Position numbers and translations under genes: made by a program
The notes under the pieces: generated by a model
The model's database searches: none
Seen by the model: only the letters and a program-made list of their open reading frames with translations
What the model was told of the DNA's origin: nothing
Assembly (NCBI GenBank): GCA_017541565.1
Contig: JAFXYU010000001.1
Coordinates: 1-6,603 of the forward strand
Direction: 5' to 3'
DNA from: a bacterium
GTDB taxonomy: Bacteria > Cyanobacteriota > Vampirovibrionia > Gastranaerophilales > Gastranaerophilaceae
DNA: 6,603 nucleotides
Shown: piece by piece, positions 6,483-6,603 of the stretch
Layout: every line of letters starts with the position of its first letter
Numbering within the stretch: position 1 is the stretch's first letter

Positions 6483-6603
6483 GCAGGATTAGGAGATAGA
6501 AGTTCCGTTACTTTGGGACGCACTACCTCTCTGTGAAATTCATTAGATTCGTCACCCATTGCATTATCCCAAAATTGTGCGTTCTCCTCCCAGATTTTTT
6601 TAC
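6458..6603 (-). pseudogene. Class I SAM-dependent methyltransferase, N-terminal fragment of an interrupted host gene
   Basis: The minus strand is open from the right window edge (frame beginning at 6601) to a TAA at 6458-6460, giving 47 codons with no start in view. The residues read KKIWEENAQFWDNAMGDESN, then EFHREVVRPKVTELL, then SPNPADYILDIL and stop. This matches the N-terminal region of small-molecule/unknown-substrate methyltransferases with WDxxMGDExNxFHRxxVRP before motif I. The strand ending LDI should lead into the Gly-rich SAM loop (typically a CGxG motif); instead the frame turns to unrelated sequence and stops. No other frame of the adjacent DNA carries the missing loop, so this is a break and not a simple frameshift. 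The gene is opposite in orientation to the phage genes and would be non-functional without SAM-binding motif I. The best explanation is disruption by prophage insertion; the start codon lies beyond the right edge. Confidence 0.8.

Noticed and set aside
6436..6566. Direct 9-bp repeat ATTGCATTA at 6436-6444 and 6558-6566 as flanking duplications
   Set aside because: Short and AT-rich, and the second copy lies inside host coding sequence away from the break; probably chance.
6412..6603. Simple frameshift in the minus-strand methyltransferase
   Set aside because: None of the minus-strand frames beyond the break encodes the expected Gly-rich SAM loop, so the coding sequence is replaced, not shifted.
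1..6603. GATC depletion as a sign of restriction pressure linked to the Dam-like enzyme
   Set aside because: By eye, over a dozen GATC sites are spread along the window, so there is no obvious strong depletion; a proper count against a shuffled model would be needed.
1..6603. CRISPR array, tRNA or rRNA genes
   Set aside because: No regularly spaced repeats and no cloverleaf or rRNA-like sequence were seen.

Overview
The window is AT-rich bacterial DNA and reads as the right-hand end of a contractile-tailed (myovirus-type) prophage running into the host chromosome. The structural proteins are of the P2/Mu kind: P2 FI-like sheath, P2 FII-like tube, Mu gp29-like portal, Mu gpF-like head protein and Mu gpG/P2 gpS-like morphogenesis protein. 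Low GC, strong AAGGAG-type ribosome sites, and a PAPS-reductase-family protein and minimal tyrosine recombinase resembling those I recall from gut Firmicutes phages suggest a low-GC anaerobe. The sequence alone does not fix the phylum.

Layout, all on the + strand up to about 6411: the C-terminal half of the tail sheath (cut by the left edge, ends 593); a 58-residue Cys-rich protein missing from ordinary annotation (593-769); tail tube (794-1315); portal (1315-2781); PAPS-reductase-family ATP pyrophosphatase (2783-3733); gpF-like protein (3733-4494); D12-class adenine-N6 DNA methyltransferase (4532-5350); gpG/gpS-like protein (5331-5783); an 85-nt gap holding an imperfect hairpin; and a 180-residue tyrosine recombinase (5869-6411). 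Several joints are stop/start overlaps (TAATG, TAGTG, TGATG, and a 20-nt overlap), so the genes from sheath to gpG look like one translationally coupled late operon. The two enzyme genes sit exactly in the joints of the portal-F-G trio that is contiguous in Mu.

The last ~140 bases are different. On the - strand they encode the N-terminal part of a class I SAM-dependent methyltransferase, readable without interruption up to '...LDI', where the Gly-rich SAM-binding loop should follow. Coding then stops at a TAA. This is best explained as a host gene cut by the prophage, with the junction near 6464-6471. The junction lies inside a cluster of ATTACA/TGTAAT repeats that can be read as an 11-6-11 tyrosine-recombinase core (attR), or as a Mu-like terminus starting 5'-TG with repeated TGTAAT motifs.

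Most worth following up: the host-gene/prophage junction with its palindrome, the odd module order (tail sheath and tube directly before portal, and gpG-integrase-chromosome where protease and capsid genes would be expected), and the two enzymes embedded in the head module.
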